Origin: Hamadaea sp013361475
Lineage (GTDB): Bacteria > Actinomycetota > Actinomycetes > Mycobacteriales > Micromonosporaceae
DNA: 64,000 nucleotides
NCBI RefSeq assembly: GCF_040654195.1
Contig: NZ_JBFAHM010000001.1
Span: forward strand, 186,001-250,000
Reading direction: 5' to 3'
Notes under the pieces: generated by a model
What the model saw: only the letters and a program-made list of their open reading frames with translations
What the model was told of the DNA's origin: nothing
The model's database searches: none
Program-made: the position numbers and the translations under genes
Shown here: positions 8,150-16,461 of the stretch, one piece after another
Layout of the letters: each line of letters opens with the position of its first letter
Position numbering within the stretch: the stretch's first letter is position 1

Positions 8150-9427
8150 GTGGCGATTTCCGGGCAGACTTCGGATGTGTTCGTTCGGCGGCTCAGCACC
8201 CGCGTGCTCAGCATCGGGCGCCCCGTCGATGTGACGGCGTACGCGCTCGCGGCGCTCTTCTGCGCGTACACCTCGCATTGGTCGAGCCTGGCCCCCCACC
8301 GCGCGTGGGCGGCCGTCGCGATCTGGGGCTACCTGGGCGCCGCGAGCATCGCTCTCCTCCTGACCAGCCACCGTGCGCGGACCTGGCTCACCGCCGCGGC
8401 CTGGGGCGCGACCGCCCTGCTCCCACTGATCCTCCAGGCGCGCGAGCGAGCCGGCGGACGACTGGACCGGGCCCAGGAGGAAGTCCTCGTCATCGAGGCG
8501 GCCGGGGCGCGAATGCTCCACACCGGAACGCCCTACCTGGATCGCGACGCCATCGCTGCGGTGCCGAGCCCCCTGCGCCTGCTCGACTACCTGCCCTATC
8601 AGCCCGGCATGGCCATCGCGGGATTGCCCCGCGCCCTCGGCGGCATCGCCTGGTGGACCGACGCCCGAGTCATAATGGCCCTGCTGAGCAGCGCCGCCGT
8701 CGCCGCCGCCTGGCTGCTGCTCGACCGCCAGGGCATCACCCGCTTCGGAACCGAGGCCCCGCTGCGGGCGCTCCAAGCGGTCACGATCCTGCCGCTCGCC
8801 GCCCTCACCCTGGCCACCGGCGGCGACGACGTCCCCGTCCTGGCCCTGTCCCTCCTCGCCTGCGCCCTCGCCAGCCGCAACCGCTGGGCCGCCGCCGGGC
8901 TGGCGATCGGCTGCGCCGGAGCCCTCAAACTCACCGCCTGGCCGGTCGCCGTCGTCCTCGGCCTCGTCGCCCTGGTCCGCCACCGCCGATCGCTCACCCG
9001 GTACGCCCTCGGCGCGGCCGGCATACCGCTGCTGGTCCTGGTGCCGACAGTGCTCATCAACGGCCGGGCCGTCGTCGAGAACGTCATCCGCTTCCCGCTC
9101 GGCCACGGCCTCGTCCGCAGTCCGGCGGCGTCACCACTACCCGGGCAACTGCTGACGGCGTACCTGCCGGACGGGCGGCAGATCGCCATCGCGCTGCTAC
9201 TCCTGACCGCGGCGGCGATCGCACTTTCGCTCATCCGCCAGCCCCCGGCCAGCGTGCCGAGAGCGGCGCTCATCAGCGCGACCGGACTACTCCTGGCCAT
9301 CCTGCTGCTGCCGGCGACCCGGTTCGGCTACCTCCTGTATCCGGTAGCCCTGGCAGCGTGGGCGCCGGTGCTCAGCTCACCGCCATATCGACGAAGCGCG
9401 ACATGTGCAGCTGCGCCGCTACCGTGA
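8150..9427 (+). CDS. GT87-like polytopic membrane protein
   Basis: A 425-residue hydrophobic protein with about ten membrane segments. The loop with RAQEEVLVIEAAGARMLHTGTPY then LDYLPYQPGMAIAGLP, and the later AGALKLTAWPVAVVLGL, resemble DUF2029/GT87 glycosyltransferases, although the catalytic-loop signature is less clear than in the gene at 1061. It probably acts on lipid-linked sugars outside the membrane; the substrate is unknown. It begins with GTG and its 3' end overlaps the convergent dnaB by 56 bases, an unusual arrangement that links expression of the pair through antisense transcription. Confidence 0.7.
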   Translation: MAISGQTSDVFVRRLSTRVLSIGRPVDVTAYALAALFCAYTSHWSSLAPHRAWAAVAIWGYLGAASIALLLTSHRARTWLTAAAWGATALLPLILQARERAGGRLDRAQEEVLVIEAAGARMLHTGTPYLDRDAIAAVPSPLRLLDYLPYQPGMAIAGLPRALGGIAWWTDARVIMALLSSAAVAAAWLLLDRQGITRFGTEAPLRALQAVTILPLAALTLATGGDDVPVLALSLLACALASRNRWAAAGLAIGCAGALKLTAWPVAVVLGLVALVRHRRSLTRYALGAAGIPLLVLVPTVLINGRAVVENVIRFPLGHGLVRSPAASPLPGQLLTAYLPDGRQIAIALLLLTAAAIALSLIRQPPASVPRAALISATGLLLAILLLPATRFGYLLYPVALAAWAPVLSSPPYRRSATCAAAPLP

Positions 9428-10775
9428 CGGTGTCGGTCGGGCCGTTACGGTGCTTGGCCACGATGAAGTCAGCCTCACCCGCGCGCGGCGACTCCTTGTC
9501 GTAGTAGTCGTCGCGGTGCAAAAGGATGACGACGTCGGCATCCTGTTCGATCGAGCCGGATTCGCGCAGGTCAGAGAGCTGCGGTCGCTTGTCCGTCCGC
9601 TGTTCGGGACCACGGTTCAGCTGACTGACCGCGATCACCGGGCACTCGACCTCCTTGGCGAGCAGCTTCAAGCCACGCGAGAGATCCGCGACCTCCTGCT
9701 GACGGCTCTCGGTCCGCTTCGGCGACGTCATCAGCTGCAGATAGTCGACCACGATCAGCTTCAGATCATGCCGCTGCTTGAGCCGTCGCGCCTTGGCCCG
9801 GATCTCCATGAGGTTCATGTTGGGCGTGTCGTCGACGAAGATCGGCGCCTCGCTGATCTCGCCCATCCGCCGTGCCAGCTTGGTCCAGTCGTCGTCGGAC
9901 AACTGCCCGGACCGCAGCACATGCATCGGTACGCGCGCCTCGGCGCTGAGCAGACGGGTGACGATCTCGACCTTGGACATTTCCAGGGAGAAGATTGCGC
10001 TGGCCATGTTGTGCCTGATGGCGGCGTTGCGAGCGAAGTCCATTCCAGCAGTTGACTTGCCCAAGCCAGGTCTTCCAGCGACGATGATCAACTGGCCGGG
10101 GTGCAGTCCGTTGAGCAGGCGGTCCAGATCGGAGAATCCGGTCGGCACGCCGGCCATGACGCCGCCCTGGGCGCCGACCGCCTCGATTTCGTCGAGTGTC
10201 GGCTGCAGGAGGTCGGCGAGGATGGAGAAGTCTTCGCTGACCCGGCGCTCGGTCACGTCGTAGACGGCCTGCTGGGCGAGGTCGACGATATCGTCGACGT
10301 CGCGGCCGCCGCCGCTGTTGGTGCCGTAGCCGAGCTGCACGATCTTGGTGCCCGCCTCGACGAGGCGGCGGAGGATGGCGCGTTCGCTGACGATGCGGGC
10401 GTAGTACGCGGCGTTGGCCGCGGTCGGCACCGAGTTGAGCAGGGTGTGCAGGTAGGGCGCGCCGCCGACGCGGGTCAGCTCGCCCTGGCCGTCGAGCGCG
10501 GCGGCGACGGTGACGGCGTCGGCGGGCTCGCCTCGGCCGAACAGGTCGACCACGGCCTCGAAGATGGTGGCGTGGGCCGGCCGATAGAAGTCACTCGACC
10601 GGAGGATCTCGACGACGTCGGCGATGGCGTCCTTGCTGAGGAGCATGCCGCCGATGACGCTCTGCTCGGCCGCGACGTCTTGCGGGGGAGTGCGCTCGTA
10701 GGCGGGGGGACCGTCGGCGGACGGCTGCCCGGAGACCGGGAACCGCGCCTGGTCGCGCACCTCGCCGACGGACAC
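9372..10775 (-). CDS. dnaB: Replicative DNA helicase DnaB
   Basis: A 467-residue hexameric helicase that unwinds DNA at the replication fork. It has an N-terminal DnaB domain (PPQDVAAEQSVIGGMLLSKDAI) and a RecA-like C-terminal domain with Walker A AGRPGLGKST, Walker B LIVVDYLQLM, and the SQLNRGPEQR and DLRESGSIEQDAD motifs. GTG at 10775 is preferred over an upstream in-frame start at 10829, because known DnaB proteins begin close to this point and GGGGTGGGG lies just upstream. No intein is present, unlike many mycobacterial DnaB proteins. DnaA boxes lie about 160-240 bases upstream. Confidence 0.95.
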   Translation of the reverse strand: MSVGEVRDQARFPVSGQPSADGPPAYERTPPQDVAAEQSVIGGMLLSKDAIADVVEILRSSDFYRPAHATIFEAVVDLFGRGEPADAVTVAAALDGQGELTRVGGAPYLHTLLNSVPTAANAAYYARIVSERAILRRLVEAGTKIVQLGYGTNSGGGRDVDDIVDLAQQAVYDVTERRVSEDFSILADLLQPTLDEIEAVGAQGGVMAGVPTGFSDLDRLLNGLHPGQLIIVAGRPGLGKSTAGMDFARNAAIRHNMASAIFSLEMSKVEIVTRLLSAEARVPMHVLRSGQLSDDDWTKLARRMGEISEAPIFVDDTPNMNLMEIRAKARRLKQRHDLKLIVVDYLQLMTSPKRTESRQQEVADLSRGLKLLAKEVECPVIAVSQLNRGPEQRTDKRPQLSDLRESGSIEQDADVVILLHRDDYYDKESPRAGEADFIVAKHRNGPTDTVTVAAQLHMSRFVDMAVS

Positions 10776-10933
10776 CGCACCCCACCCCAAGCACGCTAGA
10801 TCGTCCCCACCGAACCCCAGGGATACCACCGGGGTCCGACAAGTGTGCCGTCGGTTCCCAGGGTGTTATCGAGGCCGGAGGCTTGACGGTACGAAGCCTG
10901 GCCCGGATTCTCAAACACCCCGGTGGACAGACC

Positions 10934-11017
10934 TGCGGACAACCTGTGGACAACTCGCCTCAGCCTGTGGGTAACCCTGTGCACAGCCTGTGGATAACAC
11001 GCGGCCTGTTGTCCACA
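10934..11017. promoter_or_regulatory. DnaA-box cluster upstream of dnaB
   Basis: Within 84 bases there are perfect or near-perfect DnaA nonamers: TGCGGACAA (10934), TGTGGACAA (10945), TGTGGGTAA (10966), TGTGGATAA (10989) and TTGTCCACA (11009). The actinobacterial consensus is TTGTCCACA or TTATCCACA. The cluster lies in the roughly 495-base gap between divergent dnaB and the VWA lipoprotein gene. It could let DnaA regulate dnaB or titrate DnaA. Apart from this cluster and the lipoprotein Shine-Dalgarno, I see nothing else in the gap. Confidence 0.75.
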
Positions 11018-11270
11018 GATGGGCTCTGAGCTGGGCGGATGAAAATCACAGGCTGTGCGTGGAAGAAAGTTCGTCCGGCGTGTCGATCTTGACGGCCCGA
11101 ATCCGCTCTGGACGCCGGATGTCGGCCATCGGTTCCCGGCCGCCGGTCACGGGCTCGGCTCGAATCGGTCACCGACGTTCACGGTCCGATTGCGGTCCGG
11201 CAACGGTGGGAGCGCGCCCGTTCGCCGGGCGGTCGGATCGGCAACTGAATGTTCTAGGTCAGGAGAACTC

Positions 11271-12758
11271 ATGACGAAGCTCATGACCCGGTCGGCCGGA
11301 GCGGCCTTCCTGGTGGCGCTGCTGGCGCTCGCCGGGTGCAGCGCGAGCGACAAGAGCGCGGAGTCGGACGCGCCGAACAACAGTGGCGGTCAAGGACCCG
11401 GGGTGTCCATCCCCGGCGGCGAGACATCCGTCGACAAGCAGACCCAGTCGACCTTCGCCCTCGACGTCGACACCGCCTCGTACGCGTACTCGGTGCGGCA
11501 GTTGCACGACGGCCGGTGGCCGGAGCGGTCGGCGGTGCGGCCGGAGGAGTTCGTCAACTCGTTCGACATGCAGTACGGGCAGCCCAAGGGCGACGGGTTC
11601 GCGCTGCACGTCGACGGGTCGGCGATGCCGTCCACGCATCGGTCGCAGTACAGCGACCGGCTCCGGCTCGTGCGCGTCGGTCTGCAGACTCGGGCCGACG
11701 ATTCGGAGAGCCGCCCGGACGTCGCGTTGACCTTCGTGATCGACGTCTCCGGGTCGATGGCCGAGCCCGGTCGGCTCGATCTCGTCCAGGACGCGCTGCA
11801 CTATCTCGTACGCCAACTCCGCCGCACCGACTCCGTCGCGCTGGTGACGTTCAACGAGCGGGCGAAGATGGTGTTGCCGATGACTCGTCTGTCGCAGGTG
11901 GAGGATCTCGATCGGGCGATCGACTCGCTGAGTGCCGGTGGGTCGACGAACCTGGAGTCCGGGCTGGTCACGGGCTATCAGGTGGCACGGGACGGGTTTC
12001 GGCAGGGTTCCTCCAACCGAGTGATCCTGCTCTCCGACGGGCTGGCCAATGTGGGCAACACCGAGTCTTCGCCGATCCTGCGCCGGGTGAAGGCGGAGGC
12101 CGACAAGGAGATCTCGCTGCTCGGCGTCGGCGTGGGCAGCAGTTACGGCGACGAGCTGATGGAGAAGCTGGCCGACCAGGGCGATGGTTTCGCCGTCTAC
12201 GTCGCCGATCGGAACCAGGCCCGGGATGTCTTCGTGCACCGGCTGCCGGCGAACCTGTCGGTCCGGGCGTTGGACGCGAAGGCGCAGGTCACCTTCGACG
12301 AGTCGGTCGTCGAGGCGTACCGGCTCGTGGGGTATGACGATCGTCTGCTGGACGCGTCGGCCTTCCGCGACGACCGTGTCGACGGCGGCGAGGTCGGGCC
12401 CGGTCACTCCGTCACGGCGCTCTACATAGTGCGGCTACGGCCGGAGGTCCGGTCGTCGGCCAAGGTCGCCGACGTCCGCGTACGCTGGCAGGATCCCGTT
12501 TCCCGGGCGGCCTCCGAGGCGTACGAGTCGATCGTGGTGACCGATCTCGCGGGCGGTTTCCGGTCGGCGGACCCGCATCTGCGCGTCGCTTATGCCGCCG
12601 CCTTCTTCGCGGAGGCGCTCAAGTCCTCCTCGTACGCCGCCGAGGTGCAGCTGGACCAGTTGGGGCAGATCGCCGCCGACGCCCAGGAGGAGTTGCGCGA
12701 CCCGAAGGTCGCCGAGCTCACCGAGGCGATCCGGACGGCGGGCCGACTGCGCGGCTGA
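11271..12758 (+). CDS. VWA-domain lipoprotein (YfbK family)
   Basis: A 495-residue lipoprotein. The signal peptide ends in the lipobox LALAGC. An N-terminal VWA-associated region (STFALDVDTASYAYSVRQL, EFVNSFDM) precedes a von Willebrand factor A domain with MIDAS motif D158-V-S-G-S-M, and the tail matches the DUF3520-type region following VWA in YfbK proteins. ATG at 11271 with AGGAG five bases upstream is chosen over an earlier GTG in the DnaA-box gap. It probably binds a metal-dependent ligand at the outer face of the membrane; the partner is unknown. A strong terminator follows. Confidence 0.88.
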   Translation: MTKLMTRSAGAAFLVALLALAGCSASDKSAESDAPNNSGGQGPGVSIPGGETSVDKQTQSTFALDVDTASYAYSVRQLHDGRWPERSAVRPEEFVNSFDMQYGQPKGDGFALHVDGSAMPSTHRSQYSDRLRLVRVGLQTRADDSESRPDVALTFVIDVSGSMAEPGRLDLVQDALHYLVRQLRRTDSVALVTFNERAKMVLPMTRLSQVEDLDRAIDSLSAGGSTNLESGLVTGYQVARDGFRQGSSNRVILLSDGLANVGNTESSPILRRVKAEADKEISLLGVGVGSSYGDELMEKLADQGDGFAVYVADRNQARDVFVHRLPANLSVRALDAKAQVTFDESVVEAYRLVGYDDRLLDASAFRDDRVDGGEVGPGHSVTALYIVRLRPEVRSSAKVADVRVRWQDPVSRAASEAYESIVVTDLAGGFRSADPHLRVAYAAAFFAEALKSSSYAAEVQLDQLGQIAADAQEELRDPKVAELTEAIRTAGRLRG

Positions 12759-12765
12759 CCGTACG

Positions 12766-12802
12766 CGACAGGGCCGGCGCGAAGCTCGCGCCGGCCCTGT
12801 CG
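12766..12802. terminator. Bidirectional terminator hairpin between VWA gene and rplI
   Basis: A perfect 17-bp stem (12766-12782 with 12786-12802) and a three-base loop lie between the convergent VWA lipoprotein and rplI genes. It is very G+C-rich with no long T run, as is usual for actinobacterial terminators, and should work in both directions. Confidence 0.85.
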
Positions 12803-12808
12803 AGTGCC

Positions 12809-13261
12809 TTACTTGGCGGCCGGAACCACGTTCACGGAGAACTTGGCGACGACGTCGGGGTGCAGCTTGACCTGCACGTTGTAGGCCCCGAGCGACTTGA
12901 TGACGCTCGGCAGCTCCACCCGGCGGCGGTCGAGGCTGGGGCCGCCCGCGGCCTTGACCGCGACGACGACCTCACCCGCGGTGACCGAGCCGAAGAGACG
13001 GCCGCCGTCGCCGGCGCGCGCGCCGAGCTTGACGGACAGCCCTTCGAGCTGGGCCTTGATCTCCTTGGCGTGGTCGAGGTCGCGGATCTCCCGGGCGTCG
13101 CGCGCCCGCTTGATCGTGGCGACCTGCTTCTCGGCGCCCTTGGTCCAGGCGATCGCGAAGCCCTGCGGCAGCAGGTAGTTACGGCCGTAGCCGTCCTTGA
13201 CCTCGACGATGTCGCCCGGCGTGCCGAGACCCGGCACCTCCTGAGTCAGAATGATCTTCAT
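12809..13261 (-). CDS. rplI: 50S ribosomal protein L9
   Basis: A 150-residue L9 with the conserved N-terminal MKIILTQEVPGLGTPGDIVEVKDGYGRNYLLPQGFA and the long helix to the C-terminal domain with RLFGSVT. It binds 23S rRNA and is last in the rpsF-ssb-rpsR-rplI operon, as in most bacteria. A 17-bp hairpin terminator follows. Confidence 0.98.
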   Translation of the reverse strand: MKIILTQEVPGLGTPGDIVEVKDGYGRNYLLPQGFAIAWTKGAEKQVATIKRARDAREIRDLDHAKEIKAQLEGLSVKLGARAGDGGRLFGSVTAGEVVVAVKAAGGPSLDRRRVELPSVIKSLGAYNVQVKLHPDVVAKFSVNVVPAAK

Positions 13262-13275
13262 AGGGGTGCCTCCTC

Positions 13276-13515
13276 TCAGCGTCCGGTGCTCGTGTACGGC
13301 AGGAGCGCCATCTCGCGGGCGTTCTTGACCGCACGGGCGATCTGACGCTGCTGCTGGGTGGTCACACCCGTCACCCGGCGGGCGCGGATCTTGCCGCGGT
13401 CCGAGATGAACTTGCGCAGCAGCGCGGTGTCCTTGTAGTCGATGTAGGTGACCCCCTCCTTCTCGAGCGGGTTCACCTTCTTCTTCGGCTTGCGAAGAGC
13501 GGCAGCCTTAGCCAT
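13276..13515 (-). CDS. rpsR: 30S ribosomal protein S18
   Basis: A 79-residue S18, which pairs with S6 on the 30S platform. The signatures YIDYKDTALLRKFISDRGKI and RRVTGVTTQQQRQIARAVKNAREMALLPY are clear. The N-terminus has no Cys-x-x-Cys zinc motif, so this is the zinc-independent (C-minus) form. It lies between ssb and rplI with a 14-base gap to rplI. Confidence 0.97.
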   Translation of the reverse strand: MAKAAALRKPKKKVNPLEKEGVTYIDYKDTALLRKFISDRGKIRARRVTGVTTQQQRQIARAVKNAREMALLPYTSTGR

Positions 13516-13536
13516 TGCTCAGTGCTCCAGTGATCT

Positions 13537-14046
13537 TTAGAAAGGTGGCTCGTCGTCGAAGTTGCCACCCGAACCGCCGCCGGCGGGAGCAGCCGTGGCC
13601 CACGGGTCGTCGGCGAAACCGCCGCCGCCACCGCTGTTGCCACCGCCACCGCCGAAGCCGCCACCACCGCCACCGTTGGACCGCGACATCTTCTGAACCT
13701 TCGCCGTCGCGTAGCGCAGCGAGGGACCGATCTCGTCGACTTCCAGCTCGATGACGGTGCGCTTCTCGCCCTCACGCGTCTCGTACGACCGCTGACGCAG
13801 CCGGCCGGACACGATGACGCGGCTGCCCCGCTGCAGCGACTCGGCGACGTTCTCCGCCACCTGCCGCCACACCGAGCAGTTCAGGAACAGCGGCTCGCCG
13901 TCCTTCCACTCACCGGAAGCCCGGTCGAGCGTCCGCGGCGTCGAGGCGACGCTGAACTTGGCGACCGCAGCGCCAGACGGGGTGAAGCGCAACTCTGGGT
14001 CATTGGTGAGGTTACCGATGACCGTGATGGTGGTTTCTCCAGCCAT
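13537..14046 (-). CDS. ssb: Single-stranded DNA-binding protein
   Basis: A 169-residue SSB. The N-terminal OB fold (ITVIGNLTNDPELRFTPSGAAVAKFSVAS, then GSRVIVSGRLRQRSYE) is followed by a glycine-rich disordered linker and the acidic tail DDEPPF, which recruits replication and repair partners. It lies between rpsF and rpsR, the usual arrangement. The linker is low complexity, with runs of glycine and asparagine. Confidence 0.97.
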   Translation of the reverse strand: MAGETTITVIGNLTNDPELRFTPSGAAVAKFSVASTPRTLDRASGEWKDGEPLFLNCSVWRQVAENVAESLQRGSRVIVSGRLRQRSYETREGEKRTVIELEVDEIGPSLRYATAKVQKMSRSNGGGGGGFGGGGGNSGGGGGFADDPWATAAPAGGGSGGNFDDEPPF

Positions 14047-14144
14047 GACCTACTCCTCAGGCATTCGCTAGTTCTGACGCACAGGTTGTCACAGCCGTAC
14101 GACAGCTGCGCGAAAGCGGGTCGGGCGTGCCTTGTGCTCGCGCG

Positions 14145-14435
14145 TCAGCGAACTTCCGGCCGGATGACCTTGGTACGCAGCACGGACTCGTTGAGTCGCA
14201 GCTGACGGTCCAGTTCGGCCACGGCCGCAGGCTCAGCCTGCAGGTCGATGACGGCGTAGATGCCTTCGGCCTTCTTGTTGATCTCGAACGACAGGCGCCG
14301 GCGGCCCCAGACGTCGAGCTTCTCCACCGAACCACCCGACGTCCGGATCACGTTGAGGTACGTGTCGAGCGACGGGGCGACGGTGCGCTCCTCGAGAGAC
14401 GGGTCGAGGATCACCATGATCTCGTAATGACGCAA
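14145..14435 (-). CDS. rpsF: 30S ribosomal protein S6
   Basis: A 96-residue S6, first gene of the operon. MRHYEIMVILDPSLEERTVAP and GRRRLSFEINKKAEGIYAVIDLQ are diagnostic. The start codon is TTG at 14435, supported by a strong Shine-Dalgarno (GAGGAGGTGA) upstream. Two hairpins lie in its leader. In many bacteria the S6:S18 complex binds its own leader RNA to repress the operon; whether that happens here is inference. Confidence 0.96.
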   Translation of the reverse strand: MRHYEIMVILDPSLEERTVAPSLDTYLNVIRTSGGSVEKLDVWGRRRLSFEINKKAEGIYAVIDLQAEPAAVAELDRQLRLNESVLRTKVIRPEVR

Positions 14436-14462
14436 GACGTGCTCACCTCCTCTGGGCTAGCG

Positions 14463-14532
14463 GCCACGGTCCTTCCGTGGCAGGAGGTCGTGCGTCGTTC
14501 AAGCGACCGCCGTGGGTGCCTTCACCCACGGC
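14463..14532 (-). promoter_or_regulatory. Two hairpins in the rpsF leader
   Basis: Reading with rpsF, the transcript forms a perfect 10-bp stem with a four-base AAGG loop (14532-14509), then a 7-bp stem with a five-base loop (14481-14463), just before the Shine-Dalgarno. Position suits feedback control by S6:S18, but the CCG loop hallmark of the known S6:S18 motif is not obvious. A processing or attenuation signal is equally possible. Confidence 0.4.
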
Positions 14533-14578
14533 GAGTCGAAAGAACCTGACCAGGATACCGGGTAGGGGCATCAGGGCC

Positions 14579-14675
14579 AAAAGAGCCGCGAGGCGCGCTC
14601 TCATCCAGTTCTGCTGGGTGGGACCTGGGGAGGAACGACCACACCGACGAGGTTGGATGAAAGGCGCCTCGCGGA
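14579..14675 (-). terminator. Large imperfect hairpin with T-run, terminator or attenuator before rpsF
   Basis: A perfect 11-bp pairing (CCGCGAGGCGC at 14586-14596 with GCGCCTCGCGG at 14665-14675) is extended by CATCCA/TGGATG (14602-14607, 14655-14660). In the minus direction the stem is followed by CTCTTTT. It lies 38 bases after the secreted-protein gene and upstream of rpsF, so it probably terminates the former; the roughly 45-base internal loop could form a further structured RNA. Confidence 0.5.
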
Positions 14676-14712
14676 GCCTGTTATAACCACATCATACGCC
14701 GTGGTTTGCGTC

Positions 14713-15480
14713 TTAGGCGAACTCAGTCCGGGTTGCGCGCTGGCTAACAATAGCGCGGATTGCCCCAACCGTGACGCCTACGACACACACTGTAGCAATA
14801 ATGGCGAGAAGTCCGATTGGTCCCTTGTCTTTCGGCGTGTCGCTCGCCAGCGCAGTGTCCTGGATAACGGACTCTCCACCCGGCGTGACCACCGTCGACC
14901 CCGGTTCCAAGCTATCTCCGCCGACAGCGACGCTGCCACTCGGATCGGGCTCCAGAGGGAACAACGGACCATCCTCACTCGAGGACGCGCTCGCCGAGGG
15001 GACGGGGGTCCCCGAGGGCTTCGGCTTCGGCGTACGCGTCTTGACGACCCGCGGCGCGCCGGTGGAGTTGCCGCCACTGGTCGGCGACGAGGCGTTTACG
15101 TTCACCGTGACGGGCTCGTACGACCCGTTCCCGCCCAGGTTGAGCAGGCAGTCCGGGACCATCGCGATGGCCACCGGCCCCTTGTGGAACTGCACCTCGA
15201 CGGCCTGGCCGTCGCTGATCGGGCCGCCGTTCTCCCCGTCGATCTGCAGGGTCGCGCCCTGGCCGAGGTTGTTGACGAAGACGACCTTCTGCTCGGACTT
15301 GATCGTCACGGCCGGGCGGTCCGGCTTCGAACCGCACAGCAGCAGGCCCAGCCCGCCCCCGTTGAACTCGACCTGCGTACCGGCCTCCGGCTCGGCCAGC
15401 GCCGGCTGAGCCGCCAACGGCACACCCAACAGCGCGCCGAGACCGAATCCGGCCAAAGCCCGACAAACGGACATCTTCAT
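14713..15480 (-). CDS. Secreted, C-terminally membrane-anchored protein of unknown function
   Basis: A 255-residue protein. An N-terminal signal peptide (MKMSVCRALAGFGLGALLGVP, cleavage likely after ALA) is followed by a beta-rich domain of about 100 residues with two cysteines (LLLCGSK, VPDCLLN) that may form a disulfide. A Ser/Pro/Thr-rich stalk then leads to a C-terminal helix (GPIGLLAIIATVCVVGVTVGAI) and a short basic tail, with no LPXTG motif. ATG at 15480 is chosen because GGGAG lies just upstream and the signal peptide starts there. The family is not recognised; a cupredoxin-like fold is only a guess. Confidence 0.7.
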   Translation of the reverse strand: MKMSVCRALAGFGLGALLGVPLAAQPALAEPEAGTQVEFNGGGLGLLLCGSKPDRPAVTIKSEQKVVFVNNLGQGATLQIDGENGGPISDGQAVEVQFHKGPVAIAMVPDCLLNLGGNGSYEPVTVNVNASSPTSGGNSTGAPRVVKTRTPKPKPSGTPVPSASASSSEDGPLFPLEPDPSGSVAVGGDSLEPGSTVVTPGGESVIQDTALASDTPKDKGPIGLLAIIATVCVVGVTVGAIRAIVSQRATRTEFA

Positions 15481-15667
15481 TCGAACTCCCAGACGGTGTG
15501 CCCCCGCGGGGGTGCGACGGGCGGACGGCCCTTTTCGCGGGCGGTCGACGGACAGGTACCCGGTCACATGGACTTCGGAGGAATCCGGTGGGTCCAACGG
15601 ATAAGTGCGCGGACGGTGACGCGTGCGCATCCGTCCTTCGTCAGGGTGAGGGACTACGCTCTCCGGC

Positions 15668-16444
15668 ATGCGTATCGGTGCCCACGTCGATCCCGGCGAC
15701 CCGTTGGCCGAGGCCCACGCCCGCGGCGCGGAGGTCGTGCAGTTCTTCCTGGCCGACCCGCAGGGCTGGAAGGATCCGGCCCCCCGCGCGGACGCCGACC
15801 AGATCAAGGCCTCCGACGTGCAGGTCTTCATCCACGCGCCGTATGTCGTCAACGTCGCCACGACGAACAACCGCATCCGGATCCCGAGCCGCAAACTCCT
15901 GCTGAGCCATGCCAACGCGGCGGCGACGGTCGGCGCCAGCGGGCTGATCGTCCATGGTGGACACATGCTCAAGGACGACGACCTCGCCACCGGCTTCGAG
16001 AACTGGCGCAAGACCTTCGCGTACGCCGCCGAACAGGGCGGTTTCGCCACTCCGGTGCTCATCGAGAACACCGCCAGCGGCGACAAGGCCTGTGCCCGCC
16101 GGTTCGACGCGCTGGCCCGGCTCTGGGACGCCGTCGGCGAGTTCGGTGTCGGGTTCTGCCTGGACACCTGCCACGCGCACGCCGGCGGGGAGGATCTGAT
16201 CGACATCGTGGACCGCGTGATGGCCATCACCGGCCGGATCGACCTCATCCACGCCAACGGCTCCCGGGACGGATTCGACTCCGGTCGCGACCGCCACGAC
16301 AACCTCCAATCCGGGATGATCGATCCGAAACTCGTCGTGGCGGCCATCCGGGCGAGCGGGGCGCCCGCGGTGGTGGAGACCCCGGGCGGGGCCGAAGGCC
16401 AGTCCGGCGACATCGCGTACTTGCGGTCCGAGCTGACCGACTAG
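15668..16444 (+). CDS. Endonuclease IV-like AP endonuclease (deoxyribonuclease IV family)
   Basis: A 258-residue TIM-barrel protein of the AP endonuclease family 2. The fold begins MRIGAHVDPGDPLAEAHARGAEVVQFFLADPQGW, and zinc-ligand motifs appear as HAPY, HGGH, LIENTA, DTCHAHAGG and VVETPGG. Such enzymes cut DNA at abasic sites during base-excision repair; short actinobacterial members are annotated as deoxyribonuclease IV. The ATG at 15668 starts exactly at the family N-terminus. The downstream GT-C gene begins within about 20 bases, suggesting co-transcription. Confidence 0.82.
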   Translation: MRIGAHVDPGDPLAEAHARGAEVVQFFLADPQGWKDPAPRADADQIKASDVQVFIHAPYVVNVATTNNRIRIPSRKLLLSHANAAATVGASGLIVHGGHMLKDDDLATGFENWRKTFAYAAEQGGFATPVLIENTASGDKACARRFDALARLWDAVGEFGVGFCLDTCHAHAGGEDLIDIVDRVMAITGRIDLIHANGSRDGFDSGRDRHDNLQSGMIDPKLVVAAIRASGAPAVVETPGGAEGQSGDIAYLRSELTD

Positions 16445-16461
16445 GGAACGGTGCTACGAGG

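Noticed and set aside
9372..10775. Intein in dnaB
   Set aside because: The coding length (467 residues) and uninterrupted helicase motifs show that no intein is present, unlike many mycobacterial dnaB genes.
14616..14625. T-box-like GGGTGGGACC upstream of rpsF
   Set aside because: It resembles the conserved T-box sequence on the plus strand, but no aminoacyl-tRNA-related gene follows on that strand and the rest of the T-box structure is missing.
14586..14675. Small signal recognition particle RNA or 6C RNA
   Set aside because: The GGAAG...AGCAG hallmark of SRP RNA and paired C6 loops of 6C RNA are absent; only a large hairpin is seen.
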